The notes under the pieces were generated by a model, which had not been told where the DNA came from, searched no databases, and saw nothing but the letters and a program-made list of their open reading frames with translations. Below are positions 26,216 to 37,618 of a DNA stretch of 64,000 bases, piece after piece. This stretch comes from Tillus elongatus (taxonomy: Eukaryota > Arthropoda > Insecta > Coleoptera > Cleridae): NCBI GenBank assembly GCA_964006375.1, contig OZ023265.1:114879358-114943357 (forward strand), given 5' to 3'. Within the stretch, counting starts at the first letter, position 1. The number at the start of each line of letters is the position of its first letter. The translations under genes and the position numbers were made by a program.

Positions 26216-26990
26216 AACCTGTCCTGGTCGTGACGAAGAGTACTGCCAGGGGATCGATTAAGTCCTGGGCAAGAAATGAACATAAGGTGTACTGGGCAAA
26301 CTGTTCAGGGCTCAGACATGGAAAGTCAGTAATTGAGGAACCCAGTTTAAAGAGAGCTGTGTAGCTGCTAAAACTTAGCAGAGATCCAGCTGAGGAACAT
26401 TATAAGGCTCTTGACGGGACACATGGCCGTCAAGAAACACCTGCATAAAATGGGGCGGTTCGAGAGGGACCTGGCTTGCCGTGTCTGCGGCGAGGGGGAG
26501 GAATCAGCCCAGTTCAAAGACAGCTGTGGAGCTGCTAAATCTTAGCAGATGACAGCTCAGGAATATAACAGGACTCTTGACGGGACACATGGCCGTCAAG
26601 AAACCTGCGTAAAATGAGGGGGACCTGGCATGCAGACTCTGCGAGGAGGAATCAGCACAGCACATCTTGTGCGTGGTAAGCTCTGGACCACAAAAGGCAA
26701 CTGATCTACGGACAGCCTAGACCGGAGACAGAGCAATATAAAACTTTACCCTATCAATTGCTGTGCAGACTAGTTCAAGGCACAGTGATTTTGGAATGGG
26801 TGGAGTAGAAAAGACAAAGGACATGCATAATAAGCCGAAGGCTGCGGTGCTATCGGGGTGGCCAAGCGCGGACGATCCCTAAGCGTAAAGAATACTGTAG
26901 ATTCTGCACGTCTAACATATTCGAGTCCAACCCTGTCCTTTACTAGCCTGCAACTTCCCTTAATGCCTAGAATAGCCACAGGAGGCGCAG
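26216..26990 (+). pseudogene. R1/LOA-type LINE remnant, end of RNase H and zinc finger
   Basis: Frames contain SIKSWARNEHKVYWANCSGL, then RHGKSVIEEPSLKRAV. After a shift they give LLTGHMAVKKHLHKMGRFER and ACRVCGEGEESAQF. This is the LxLxRxQLRxxxxLLTGHxxLxKHLxKMGL...CRxCGExEE block after RNase H in R1/LOA-type LINEs. A tandem duplication of about 165 bp (26345-26515 and 26515-26660) repeats the LLTGH part in a diverged state. The rest resembles 3' untranslated sequence. It has frameshifts and stops throughout. Confidence 0.72.
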
Positions 26991-28309
26991 GTACTGGCAG
27001 TAACGCCCCTGTGACAGGTGTGGTCCAGCGGTAACAACCGAGAGAAGCAGTTACAAGAGGATCCCAAAATCGATCACTTCCTCGTCATCCAGCGTCCAGT
27101 AAGGTCATTGCAAGACCGGCTGAACCGTGAGCGGTAGTCAGACACAGCATAATAATTGATTATTAGTTAACTTCGTCGTCGTCCAGCAGTCAGGAAGCAT
27201 CATAGGAAGATCGCCTGTCCGCGACCCGTAGTTAAGACATCAATCCCCATGGTTGTTACCTTGACACGTCGACAGGTCAGTGAACCTCGTTAGGGGAAGA
27301 ATCAGTCTTCCGACGAGCGACTGACCCATGCTTCCATTCAGCCGCGGCATCAGCACACCGCAACCCACATCTCTCACCTGGACAAGTGGAAAACCTTGGC
27401 CCCTTTTGGACGACGCACCTAGCTATCAGCGACATTATCCACGTGCTGGTTACGGTCAATCACCAATCGTAAGTCACTTTTATCGTATTGATCATTATTG
27501 GATCACAACTCACCCATTCATTTTTGTTTGTAAATTCGTAACTTTATCATATTAAATTGTTACTGTTTTACCACGTGTATTCATAAATATTTACCCACCA
27601 AGATCAATTCCTGTGGTCCTTCTTGAATTTATAAACGGGTAACTAGAACCACTAATAATGCACGCACATTAGTTTACTTCAAACATTTGGTATTTCGCGC
27701 CAATATATTTAGCGTTTTTCTCAACCGTACAATTTGTTTCTTAATTAAACTATACTACAATAAATTGGAAACTATTCTTCCATATATCTTTTTATTTGGC
27801 TGTGCACTTTCAGGGTAATAATTTAAATACATTTGCACATCTGCTCGAGTATAACTATGACACAAAATATAACATTTTAATATGACAAACTTTCGCTCAA
27901 ATAAAAAATTTACATTCATTTTTAAACAAATTAAAAAAGCACGTACTCAATTAAGTGTATTGTAACAAAGTAAAGTAATTGACACTGACATTTATATTGT
28001 TAAAAGACCACTGTTGTTATTAAATTCATACACATACTAAATACGTTGAGGGCGGTCTTATGATACTCGTAGTAAGGTTTATGTCTTACATTTTAATGAC
28101 TAAGAAATCGTATCGAAAATGTGACGGTCTGTAGACTTTTCAAAAGGCATGACTTTCTGAAATAAATGTTTTCAAGCATTTAAGGCTGGTGCTCTGGATA
28201 ATTTTCTTTTATGGCTGTAACAAGCTGAAAACATATTTAAACTATTACAAATAATACATCTTCTAATTTAGATTTGAAAATAAATAAATAAATAAAATAA
28301 CAGGGTCCG
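26991..28309. other. No recognised gene; GC-richer patch at 27000-27470
   Basis: 27000-27470 is clearly less AT-rich than average and contains short open frames on both strands, none recognisable. It probably continues the 3' region of the LINE or another decayed element. The remainder is AT-rich. Confidence 0.4.
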
Positions 28310-28545
28310 TTTAAAAAATAATAATTTGATGATGGTTTCTCTGAGATGAAACGTCATATTAAAATGAAAACAAGTTTCCAGAAAATTACATAAAAAAACG
28401 AAACCGGCACAGGATGGCTCACTTGTGGAAAGATCATGTAAAAAGTTCTTAAATTGCGGAACTTTGTCATCATTTAAACAAAACTGTAACCCCTACCATT
28501 TCCAATATCCCAATGCCATCGCATCCTTATCTTGTACACATAATC
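28310..28545. repeat. Right arm of the 2.8-kb inverted-repeat unit
   Basis: Inverse partner of 25763-26072; see that entry. Identity is highest across TACCATTTCCAATATCCCAA. Confidence 0.75.
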
Positions 28546-29394
28546 ATAGTTATTGTCATATATAAGAACTAAGCCATTATTTGGTGTATGATAAATGTAC
28601 TGTTTTACCAGAATTTAACCATAGAGCATAAAATTTTTCATAGCAACTTGTATATTATGATATCGTCTTGTTACCTCTGCATTATTTAAGATACTAGAAG
28701 ATAACAGAAAACAACAGCTTAAAGAAGAATAACAAATGTTTTTTAGAATCAAAGAGGATTCTCATTCATATGTTCAATTACATTTATTGTATCTTGATTA
28801 CATTGCATGTAGCATATATTTGAACATGGATATTTTATTCGATATAGCCTGGGTACATTATCGATCAAACATATATTTATGCTTTTATCACACACATTTC
28901 TTGTTAGATACTTCCAGCGCGATAAACTGCTCACTAATAAACGTATCTAGCATCTTCGAAAGGCACTAATACGGCTCTAAATCCATTTTAGTGCTGTGTA
29001 GACATAGAGCCTGAGGCTAGTTTTGGTAATCCTAGTATATGTAGGTGTATTATCTAAAATAGTTCTTTGAGAGGTGGATAAGGTTTGAATGCACAAACGC
29101 TTTGGGAGTGTTCGGCTATTATTATAAATTCTTACAAACAATAAGTTATTGAACTTAAATTCGTAGTTGTATTTAAATTGTTTCGTATTTAGTAACTGTA
29201 AAACTTAATTATATGCATAAGAATTTAAAAGTCGGGACGCAGAAAGTGCGCTATAGTAGCGATTTATTTGTAATAATAAAACGTAAGCGAAGGGAAGTAC
29301 CTATGCAAAAATGTAAGTAGCAGAACAAGAGTCAGAATAAGTATTTTTAAAGTAGGAGCGTCTTGAAGAAGCTACAACCCTCGGTGCTATGAAA
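28546..29394. other. No recognised gene; solo TAR hairpin
   Basis: AT-rich. At 29231-29262, GTCGGGACGCAGAAAGTGCG followed by CTATAGTAGCGA is an isolated B-unit terminus. AAGTAGGAGCGTCTTGAAGA at 29351 recurs with one difference at 41561. Confidence 0.6.
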
Positions 29395-29855
29395 AGTCTA
29401 AAAGCTGTATACAACAAACCCTGTATTAGTTGATATCAAAAGTGAACTGTATGCTCTAAATCAACTTAGGAGGCGTTTAGTGTTCTTCTGGTGCCCATCT
29501 CATATTTGTATTGCCGGTAATGAAAAAGTAGATTTTGCAGCTCGCGAAGCAGCCTGTCAACGAGAAACAATTGGAACAACTGTGTCCGGTGATACCAACG
29601 TTTAAAAAAATCTTGTTCTGAACACCTGACGAAGTGAGTAAAACTCGTCCTCTCCAAAAAGAAACATGAAAAATGTAGTGAAACGCTGGCCGAGAAGTAC
29701 ACAAAACTGGCAAGCCAGGTAGTACTAGTCCGCCTTCGAATTGGACACACAAGGTTCTCCCACGACTACTTAATGTCTGGAACTGATAAACCAATATGTA
29801 ATGATCCTTCATCTATTAAACACATTTTCGTTAAATACACAGTGTTTCACTGCAC
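29395..29855 (+). pseudogene. Jockey/I-type LINE remnant, RNase H end and C-terminal domain
   Basis: The plus strand encodes DIKSELYALNQLRRRLVFFW, CPSHICIAGNEKVDFAAREA (the WxPSHxGIxGNExAD signature of retroelement RNase H), then after stops VVLVRLRIGHTRFSHDYLMS, GTDKPICND and SIKHIFVKY (the zinc-binding LxRLRxGHTRxxHxYLxxG block). It ends near the TAR arm at 29.88 kb. Internal stops and frameshifts make it non-functional. Confidence 0.78.
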
Positions 29856-29879
29856 GATAAACACTAATCAAAATTCCAA

Positions 29880-29989
29880 GTTTCATCAGCAGCGCCTTAA
29901 AAAAATTCGCTAAAAAAGTATATGTATATAAACACATATAAATTGAAACTGACCCTGTGTATGGGTTCTAGGCGTCTTAGTTCACGCTC

Positions 29990-29992
<3 letters not shown>
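29880..29992 (-). repeat. TAR L-arm fragment (reverse)
   Basis: AAATTCGCTAAAAAAGTATA, CACATATAAATTGAAACTG and GGTTCTAGGCGTCTTAGTTC are a reversed L arm ending in TTCACGCTCATG at the TA tract. The same segment recurs in direct orientation just beyond the tract. Confidence 0.75.

Positions 29993-30073
<81 letters not shown>
29993..30073. repeat. (TA)n microsatellite
   Basis: Perfect TA tract between two direct copies of a TAR L-arm fragment (29885-29992 and 30074-30170). Confidence 0.98.
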
Positions 30074-30075
<2 letters not shown>

Positions 30076-30480
30076 TACAAAAATTCGCTAAAAAATATAT
30101 GTATATGAACATATATAAATTGAAACAGACCCCTGGTATGGGTTCTCGGCGTCTCAGTTTGCGCTCATTTCAAGACATTTTTTCTAAGAAAATTCCCTAA
30201 AAACTACCAAAAAAATGTAATATTTTCTCTACGAAAAACTAAGATTTATATTTTATAATTTCATGCTCTTGTTCTATTAGTTGATTTTCTTTAAAAAAAT
30301 TCACTAATGAGGAGATCTGGAATTTTGAATTTTGAAAAAAATCCTTTAAATTAGCACTAATTAGGCCCCCGAGAACACATATCCGGGGTTGGTTTAAATT
30401 TTTATATGTGTGAGTACCTTCCTTTTGCAAGTGGCTTGGATAAGTTCGTTAACCAGGAAAATCTGCTCAGTTGAAATAGA
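30074..30480. repeat. TAR L-arm copies, one lacking the TA tract
   Basis: A reversed L arm at 30074-30240 is followed by a forward one at 30290-30405 (TCACTAATGAGGAGATCTGG, TAATTAGGCCCCCGAGAAC). There the usual TA tract is replaced by TTTTTATATGTGTGAGTACC running straight into the M arm (TGGCTTGGATAAGTTCGTTA). Confidence 0.78.
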
Positions 30481-30559
30481 TTAAACAATTATTTCTTTTA
30501 ATTAGACAGACGGATTCCCCCTATTAGTGTCAGTTCTGAGCTCACCTTAAATGTATGGA

Positions 30560-31036
30560 ATTTCGACCACAAAATTATAATGCATGTTTGTAAGAAAATA
30601 AATTCGGGACTCAGCAAGTGCGTTATGGTACCGAGTTTTTTTTGAAAGCCTCAAATTTGAATAGCTCAATTTGCTATTAACCTATAAGGTTCGTTGGCGA
30701 GGAAACTAGTTTTTTCGGGAACATTTAAAGTTTATTTTCCAAAAAATGTTTGTACATTTTCTTTCGGTAGCTTCATTTGCTATCAACCTAAGGTTTCTTT
30801 GTCAGGAAACCAGTTTTTTAGGGAAAATTTTAAATTTATTAGACTTTAAGATTTTTGCACATTTTCTAACAATAAAGTTATTTTGATGGAATATGGTACA
30901 TTATTTATACTATATATGTTATACTGGTAACCAAATTTGATGTCTGTTTTCTGAAAAAAAAACACACATATTTGCTGTTTAAAACATTTTAATTAAAATT
31001 CACTATCATAACGCACCTGCTGCGTCCAGGATTTTT
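30560..31036 (+). repeat. TAR B unit, expanded copy
   Basis: Opens with GGGACTCAGCAAGTGCGTTA and closes with ATAACGCACCTGCTGCGTCC. The inside contains a duplicated block: GCTATTAACCTATAAGGTTC with AGGAAACTAGTTTTTTCGGG, and again GCTATCAACCTAAGGTTTC with AGGAAACCAGTTTTTTAGGG. That makes it about 130 bp longer than other B units. Confidence 0.82.
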
Positions 31037-31944
31037 CTTTAATTTATTTATGATTTTGTTGAAAACAACTCTGCTCGGAAACATATCTATTATTTATAAT
31101 TAATCAATAGTTGAATGATCTAATTTCTCTTATGGTAAGTAAAAATGTCATAAATATATACCATTACGCACCTTATGCACCAAAGCTTTTCCCTTTCAAG
31201 TAGCTAAACCAATTTAACTTTATTGGAGTGAATGATTTTACTATGTCATGCCTTTACATCAGGTTAAATCATTGTGAATTAGACCTTGCAAAAACAATAT
31301 AACGACACAAATTAATTTGAAGTTTTTGCTACCGTAACGACTTAATATTGTTAACTACTTTGAGGAAATATTCAAAAGCAATCATTTAAATAATCAGGTA
31401 TTGTTTAATTTTATGCTTTAATTACACAAAGCTAAACGTTGAGGCAGCAGATAATTAATATTCATACAAAATTTACAATCTGTGAAGGATTTGTTTTAGA
31501 CCTGAATTCATCAGATAAAACTGTTTGTCTTTCACTTTCCTGTTATAATAAAACAAATGTAGCAAAAGTCTGCATGAATATTTGCAGAACAAAATAAACA
31601 CTTGAGGGGTAGATTCGCTCTAAGCCCTACACATTGTCCTTTTTGGCGACGTGTGTTTATGCTTGTGCTTACTTCGCCCATTATGTATGCTGAGTACGTC
31701 ACTATGCTTATGTATTTAACTGTAATGTGTACCTGCAACCATTGTTCACCTGCTGGAATAAGATGACACAACAGCTTTGATAATTGTTTCAGTATATTTG
31801 TCATAGTATGCCTTTTTGTTCATAACAGTTTCAAATCACACTTTTTCTATTTAAATTATTGTGCAAATAAAATTATTTGCACATATTGAACTTTTTATTT
31901 TCCTCAGCATCTGAATTATATTTTAAGCTTAATTTAAGCTAATT
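31037..31944. other. No recognised gene
   Basis: AT-rich. A 90-codon minus-strand frame at 31532-31804 has no recognisable domain. Confidence 0.4.
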
Positions 31945-32110
31945 TTCGTAAAGAGCATGTCCATGCGATGTTGAACAGGTTAAAGATTCCTACCTTCCTC
32001 ACAGAAAGTCAGGAGTTCAGCAAAACTTCCAGGATAGTGAGGTGAAAGTGCACCCTGGCGTTGGTAATTGGCCATAGTAGCGAGAAATAGATCGACGTTA
32101 ACAAAACACA
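31945..32110 (+). repeat. SINE-like interspersed repeat, copy 1
   Basis: GTTAAAGATTCCTACCTTCC, CACAGAAAGTCAGGAGTTCA, TTCCAGGATAGTGAGGTG and CCCTGGCGTTGGTAATTGGC parallel the copy at 58155-58375, ending in GACGTTAACAAAACACAC. The two are clearly diverged. I see no tRNA promoter boxes; it may be the 3' end of an LINE/SINE family. Confidence 0.75.
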
Positions 32111-32155
32111 CAGATAAGTGATATGACTATCTTTTCTTGATGTCTTGTGAATAGA

Positions 32156-32178
32156 TACACACACACACACACACATAC

Positions 32179-32248
<70 letters not shown>
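32156..32248. repeat. Compound (CA)n-(TA)n microsatellite
   Basis: About 20 bp of CA, a short TACATATATATACAT transition, then about 65 bp of TA. Confidence 0.97.
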
Positions 32249-32250
<2 letters not shown>

Positions 32251-32735
32251 CAATGTTCCAAATTGCAGTTGGTTTAGTAAACCAATTATCATCAAATTTC
32301 TTAGATTTGTCCTATCGTTTGTTCGGTTTAACTTGTGTATGTTCAATAAGATTATCTGTGAAATAATAATTTGGAAAAAATAGGTTACTGTCTTTAAGAA
32401 ATACCGAAATATTTTCGTCAGCGAAGGAATTGAAAAATGTGCAAGAAGAGCTGTCTTACTTTTTCATGAATGGAACGTGGACCGTAACGTAAGTAACCCT
32501 CGAGTGCTAGATCAAGAACCGTAAAATGTGGTTGTTGCCGAACCAACAATGTCACTACTTACAGTCGCGTGTCGGATAGGAATATCAGACGAAACTGTTT
32601 CAAAACGACTGAGATTAGATAAGTTACATCGGCAAAAGATGCAGATATTACAAAATATTACAGATATTATTAAGATTATTTCTACTACTACTACTACAGA
32701 GAAACAACAATGAATTAAAAACAAATTTAATATCT
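32249..32735. other. No recognised gene
   Basis: Short open frames on both strands at 32512-32724 overlap a (CTA)n-like run (TACTACTACTACTAC near 32681) and have no recognisable domain. Confidence 0.45.
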
Positions 32736-32739
32736 GTGT

Positions 32740-33010
32740 TGTAGGGATAGATCTATTGCTTCTGTAGACCTAGAAAGATCATTCCATAATATGAATTGGA
32801 CAACATTGCTTCATATAAGGAAGGGAGCTGGATTTGATAGGCACATTATTTTTAGTCTATACAAAAATCAATGTACCATAATAACAGATAATAACGGATA
32901 TGAACTGAAGCTGAAATAAGGTACGGTGTACGGCATTGATGCCTATTATCCCCATATTTGGCCAATTTGTTAATAGACAATACATTAGATGTTTGAGAAA
33001 AAGAAATGAG
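32740..33010 (+). pseudogene. LINE reverse transcriptase fragment (palm N-terminal part)
   Basis: The plus strand reads IASVDLERSFHNMNWTTLLH, then RHIIFSLYKNQCTIITDNNG. This matches the FxDLEKAFDxVxWxxL ... RxIxxLYxxQ region of a LINE RT (motif A, carrying the first catalytic Asp). The expected GVRQGCPLSP block is degraded to GTVYGID and followed by stops. The piece is about 90 residues, with no neighbouring domains. Confidence 0.68.
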
Positions 33011-34474
33011 CCATCAAAATGAACTAAATAGCCTGATTGTAATACGACAGCCATGCAAAGGAATACTTTATTTATCTCTAACCGATAAAATTGACTTCAA
33101 TATAGTGACAATAATTACCTGTAAAATTTAACTGACGTTTAAAAATACAGGCTAAGAGACACGATTAGAAATATCCGAGCATTATAAAAGCATAAACCTA
33201 TTCTAAAGTAAAAAGTTATCTTGTCTCATAAGTATATAAGTTTATGGTATGGCAATGAACAAAAAGTATGTTAACCAGGTTTATAATTGTTTATTATTAT
33301 TAGGACCGAGGTATAACGATAAAAAGAAGCAATAGTTACGAGGCAAAAGTGTTTTACTTTAACTAGAGCAGTGGGCTATTATTTTTAATGCGTCAAGAAA
33401 CAATGGGGTATTTATGTGTTTCTACTTTGTGGGTCACAAAATTTATGCTCTATAATTACAGAAATTACTTAACCATTGTGTGCGTATAATCTTGTATCTT
33501 AAATTATTTTTATATTCCATGTAATAATATCCATTATGTCGCCATGCATCGCAACCAATGTATCTTTTAATATTATTCTTTCATCTCTTTTCACTTTCTT
33601 TCTCGATTGGAGTTTCAAGGTTATAAGCTTGGTATCACTGTTCAGAAGGTTACGGTTCTTGAGTTTTGTTTCATAGTTAATTACGTGACTCTACGGTGTC
33701 CCATCGGGCTGCTGATAAAGTTTTGTATACATGTGATTTATATGAGCACAATTTAAAAAAAGTTAAAGTTTATATGTTTATCTGGTCAACATTCATTTCA
33801 GTTTTTAAGCAAAAGTAACTTGCAACAGTGCTTAATTTATATCTGCTCAAGCCAGTAATTTACAAAAGTTTCTGTGTGAGTGACTTGATATTTTAAGACG
33901 CTCCAAATTTGATAGTTCTCCTGTCTTTTTTACAGCACAATATAAGCAGATGGATTACTTCAGCCGCTCCTGAATAATTCCAATATACGAAAGCCAACAT
34001 TAGTATGGCATTTTGTTTGATTTTATTTTCCAATCGTGCTATTTGTACCAGATAAGCTCCAATGACTGTAGGAGCTGACGTAGTAGACATAAAGTACGAT
34101 ATTTAGGCTAAAGTGACATAATAGAAGAGACAAGTTACATGTATAACTTTTTATTTCTTCATTAATAAAAAAAATGTATACTGTGTGGCTCTAAGGTGCC
34201 TCCAATTGTAATTTGCTGGACATTTTTAACCCTGTTAAGTTTAAGTTTACTATCTTTATGGCCTCAAAAATTAAAGAATAAGCGGGCACTCCAGAGCGCA
34301 CACATATCTGCCATAAAACATTTAAATATCAAACAAAAAATTAAAATTTATAAGAAAATACATTCCAATGTTTTCTATTTTTTAAGAAAAAAAGTTTCAA
34401 AGGTAAGAAACTTCCCAAAAGATTTACCTCCCACAGCATATTTTTTTTTATAATGCTTATATAAGGAAAAGTAA
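33011..34474. other. No recognised gene
   Basis: AT-rich spacer. Frames at 33893-34090 (minus) and 34196-34453 (plus) show no recognisable domain. Confidence 0.45.
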
Positions 34475-35444
34475 TAATTTGTTGAAACTTTGCATATATG
34501 TTCCTTTTGTAAGTAGCTTAGATGAGTTTGTTAGGCAAGGAGGTTTGACCTAAGATAAAGAAAAGAAAATCTTTGATATTACATTTCTTGCTGCTTGAAC
34601 CTATGTATAAATAGAACAGTGCAAGTGACTTGGATAAGTTCGATAGCCAGGAACATCCGCCCAAGTTTTCCCGGAAAATTTTGTGTTTTCTTTCGGAAAA
34701 AAATTATATCTCCTGAAATAACAAAGCAAGGGCAACCAAATTTAGTACGCTAGTTGCTGTCATAAAGAGTATCCTATGCACCAAAATTCAGATCTCTAAG
34801 TTGAAAGAAAAAAGTTATAGGTAAGCCTCTGATTAAGAAAAGTTAAAACGTCAAAATTGATAATTATCGTCGTCATATTAATGTGAGTGAAAAGTACGAC
34901 ACGAAATGACTAACATGATCCTAGATCTGTGTCTAAGTCGTTATTTTCCTTCATTTCATTAAAATATGAGCAAAAAATCCATTGTAAATAAAAATTGTTT
35001 GGTTAAATGTTAGAAAATTAACATACTAGCGTATATACCAGCTAGTACATACATCACCATGCAGTGCAGTGGTTTAAGAGTGTGCATCAAATAGTCCAGT
35101 CCTATAATAAGACAAGTTCTGATCCTAGTTAGTGACTGCACTGTTTGTTAATTTTTTAGGTCGTTCATTTCATTTTACCGTTATCTAATCAGATTGTAGT
35201 TATTCTGATGAATTTTTTAGCTAGTTTTGGTATAAAAAGTAATCTAATAATGAGGAAATGAAAACTTTTTAGACTTAATTCAGTTTTAATAGCATATCTG
35301 GCTGTTTGTTGTAAATTATTTTTAGAATCACAGCATGGTCTATAGGTTGTTGGTGATACAACTTTTTTTTTACTTGAACATGTCTTATATTATTGAATTT
35401 TTGCATTTTCCATCGAAATATAACGCACGTTCGTAAGAAAAGAA
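34475..35444 (+). repeat. TAR family copy without TA tract (M and middle modules)
   Basis: TTTGTAAGTAGCTTAGATGA and later CTTGGATAAGTTCGATAGCC with AGTTTTCCCGGAAAATTTTG are two overlapping M-arm pieces. ACGTCAAAATTGATAATTAT, TTCATTAAAATATGAGC, TTAGCTAGTTTTGGTATAAA and ATCACAGCATGGTCTATAGG follow in TAR order up to the B unit. No long TA tract is present. Confidence 0.7.
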
Positions 35445-35766
35445 AACCGGGACCCGGAAAGAGCGTTATGGTAACAAATTTTCATTAAATGCGTCAAATT
35501 TTAATAGCTCAATATGCTATTAACCTACAAGGTTCGTTAACCAGGAAACCAATTTTTTCTGCAATATTTTAAGTTTATTTTCGGAAAATTTTTGTACATT
35601 TTTAAGCAGTAAAATTATTTGTATGAAATGTGGTACATTGTTTCTACTATACCGGTTATACTGGTAACCAAATTTCATGCCTGCTTTCTTTAAAAGAAAA
35701 GACTAATTTGCTTTTAAAAACATTTGAATGAAAATTCATTACCATTATGCACTTGCTGCGTCCAGA
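35445..35766 (+). repeat. TAR B unit with inverted ends
   Basis: Starts with a decayed GGGACCCGGAAAGAGCGTTA and ends with TATGCACTTGCTGCGTCCAG. The interior matches other B units (TAGCTCAATATGCTATTAAC, GGTACATTGTTTCTACTATA, TTATACTGGTAACCAAATTT). Confidence 0.85.
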
Positions 35767-35849
35767 CTTTTGAACTTTTCTAGTTTCCCTGTATCCTTTA
35801 GTTTGTGCACAGGGTAGAACTCATTTCCTTCTAGCGTCTTCTCTATGTT

Positions 35850-36850
35850 TTGTTAGTAAGTGGACTAGCATTATATATAATACAGGAGAGGGGAACGCCG
35901 AGGTCTCTAATAAGCTGGGTGGCGAGCATGCTGGAGGACAGGAGAGTTTCGCTGACCTTGAGGGGCCGAGGTCTGGACGTTGGGGTGACGGGCGGCTGTC
36001 ATCAGGACAGCTGCCTTTCGCCTCATCTATGGTGTCTGGTCATGGATGGACTCTTGGAGCGACTCCCTGAGAATGGCTTCTATGCCCAGGCGTACGCTGA
36101 TGATGGACTGGTCTTAGTCACCGGCAAATTCCTCGGCGTCGTCTGTGAGTGTATGCAGGCTGCCTGTAGCATAATCGAAAGGTGGTATGGTGAGCAGGGA
36201 TTCTCCGTAAACCCGGCGAAGACGGAGATGATCTTATTTACCAAGAAGAGGAAGGTAGAGGGGTTCAGGGCGCCCGTGATGTTTATAAAACCTTTAGCTT
36301 TAGTGCGGGAGGTCAAATATCTGGGGGTGATCCTGGACCCCAAACTAACATGGGGGTCGCAAATATAACGAGTAGTGAGGAAGGGAGTAGAGACCCTCTG
36401 ACAGCTGCGTCGTATGATAGGGAGGACCTGGGGACTTAATCCTCGGATCCTTCATTGGATCTACACTGCAATCGTCAGGCCGAGAATCCTCTATGGGGCG
36501 TTGGTCTGGTGGTGTGGTGTGAACCAAACTACCAGCAGGAAGCTGGCCAAACTCCAAAGGCTGGCAATCCTGGATATCACAGGCGCTATGAGGACGACAC
36601 CCTCAGCCGCCCTAGAGGTCCTGTTGATGCTGCCACCGCTTTCCATCTGCATCAGAAAGGAGGCTATGGCGTCGCATCTTAGAATGCGTGACTCAGGAAA
36701 CTGGTGCGAAGAGGGAGCAGTAACAGGGCATGCAAGAGTCGCCAAGGAAGTGGAAAAGGCAATTCCGATTTCCGCCATAAAGGTGCGGGATGCCGAGGAC
36801 CATATTAGGTTGACTAGGCCATACACCCTCAGGATCCCCAGTAGGGATCA
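35850..36850 (+). pseudogene. LOA/R1-like LINE reverse transcriptase (5'-truncated)
   Basis: The first 172 residues (35850-36368) contain the RT palm: a GCxQxxxLSPxLWCLVMDGLL block, AYADDGLVLVTG (catalytic YADD at residues 82-85), SVNPAKTEMILF and VKYLGVILDPKLTW. Two in-frame stops (36366 and near 36405) separate this from the same-frame thumb region at 36414-36850 (RPRILYGALVWW; LAKLQRLAILDITGAMRTTP). The usual GCPQGG signature has become GCHQDS. It is 5'-truncated, as LINE copies often are: the endonuclease and the first RT motifs are missing. Confidence 0.85.
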
Positions 36851-37618
36851 GTGGAGCCCGCAAGCCTGGTCTGTTTCACCGACGGATTGCGGCTGGAGGA
36901 CCAACATTCGTCTGGGGCAGGAATATACATCGAGGGCCTGGGGGTGCGCGAGAGCTATTCTCTTGGCGCATATACCATGGCATTCAAAACAGAGTTGTAT
37001 GCTATCCTGTCTGTAGCCAATAGACAGGATGTGAAGAGGAGTCTCGAGAAATGGGTGTACATCTGCTCGAATAGCCAGGTGGTCCTACTGGCAGTCTGCG
37101 CGGCCAGAATCAGGTCAACACTGGTTCAGGAGTGCGATGACGTCCTTAGAGGACTAGCCAGGACGAAGGAGGTGCAACTGGTGTGGGTTCCGGGACACTG
37201 TGGCGTAGCGGGGAATGAGGTGGCGAATAATCTCGCAAGACTCGGTTCCCGGCAGCCGTTCTGTGGCCCAGAGCCTGCGATAGGCATAAGTAAGAAGACA
37301 GTCTCTCTCACCTTAGACAGGTGGACCGAGGAAGCAATGGAGAGGCACTGCGGGTCGGTTGGTGGCTGCAGGCAGGCGAGAGACTTCGTGGAGGGGCCGG
37401 ACAGAGATAAAGCTGTCTGGCTACTCGGAAGGAGTCGACCTTCGCTTCGCCGCATCCTTGGGGCGCTGACAGGTCACTGCGGCCTTAGAAGACACCTCAC
37501 ATTGATACGCGTAGAGAGGGATCCTATTTGCCAGGAATGCGGCGAGGATGAAGAAACGTCCTACCACTACCTGTGTGAATACGAGGCTTTTGAGAGTCTT
37601 CGAGCAGAATTGTTATGA
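36851..37618 (+). pseudogene. LOA/R1-like LINE RNase H and C-terminal zinc finger
   Basis: 255 residues in a different frame from the upstream RT, so a frameshift lies near 36840-36860. RNase H motifs are CFTDG (Asp11), AFKTELYA (Glu48), ICSNSQVV and VPGHCGVAGNEVANNLAR. In active members the third reads CSDSQ and the fourth ends NExAD. Here both Asp are Asn (residues 74 and 126), so the nuclease should be dead. The C-terminus (ICQECGEDEETSYHYLCEYE) is the CCHC-like zinc motif of these LINEs. RNase H removes template RNA during target-primed reverse transcription. Confidence 0.85.

Noticed and set aside
30605..31032. B units as classic MITEs with terminal inverted repeats and target duplications
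   Set aside because: The unit ends are inverted, but no consistent flanking duplication is visible, and in the PLE insertion only one B end is terminal.
36080..37455. Minus-strand open frames across the LOA-like LINE
   Set aside because: Antisense of RT and RNase H coding sequence with no domain of their own.
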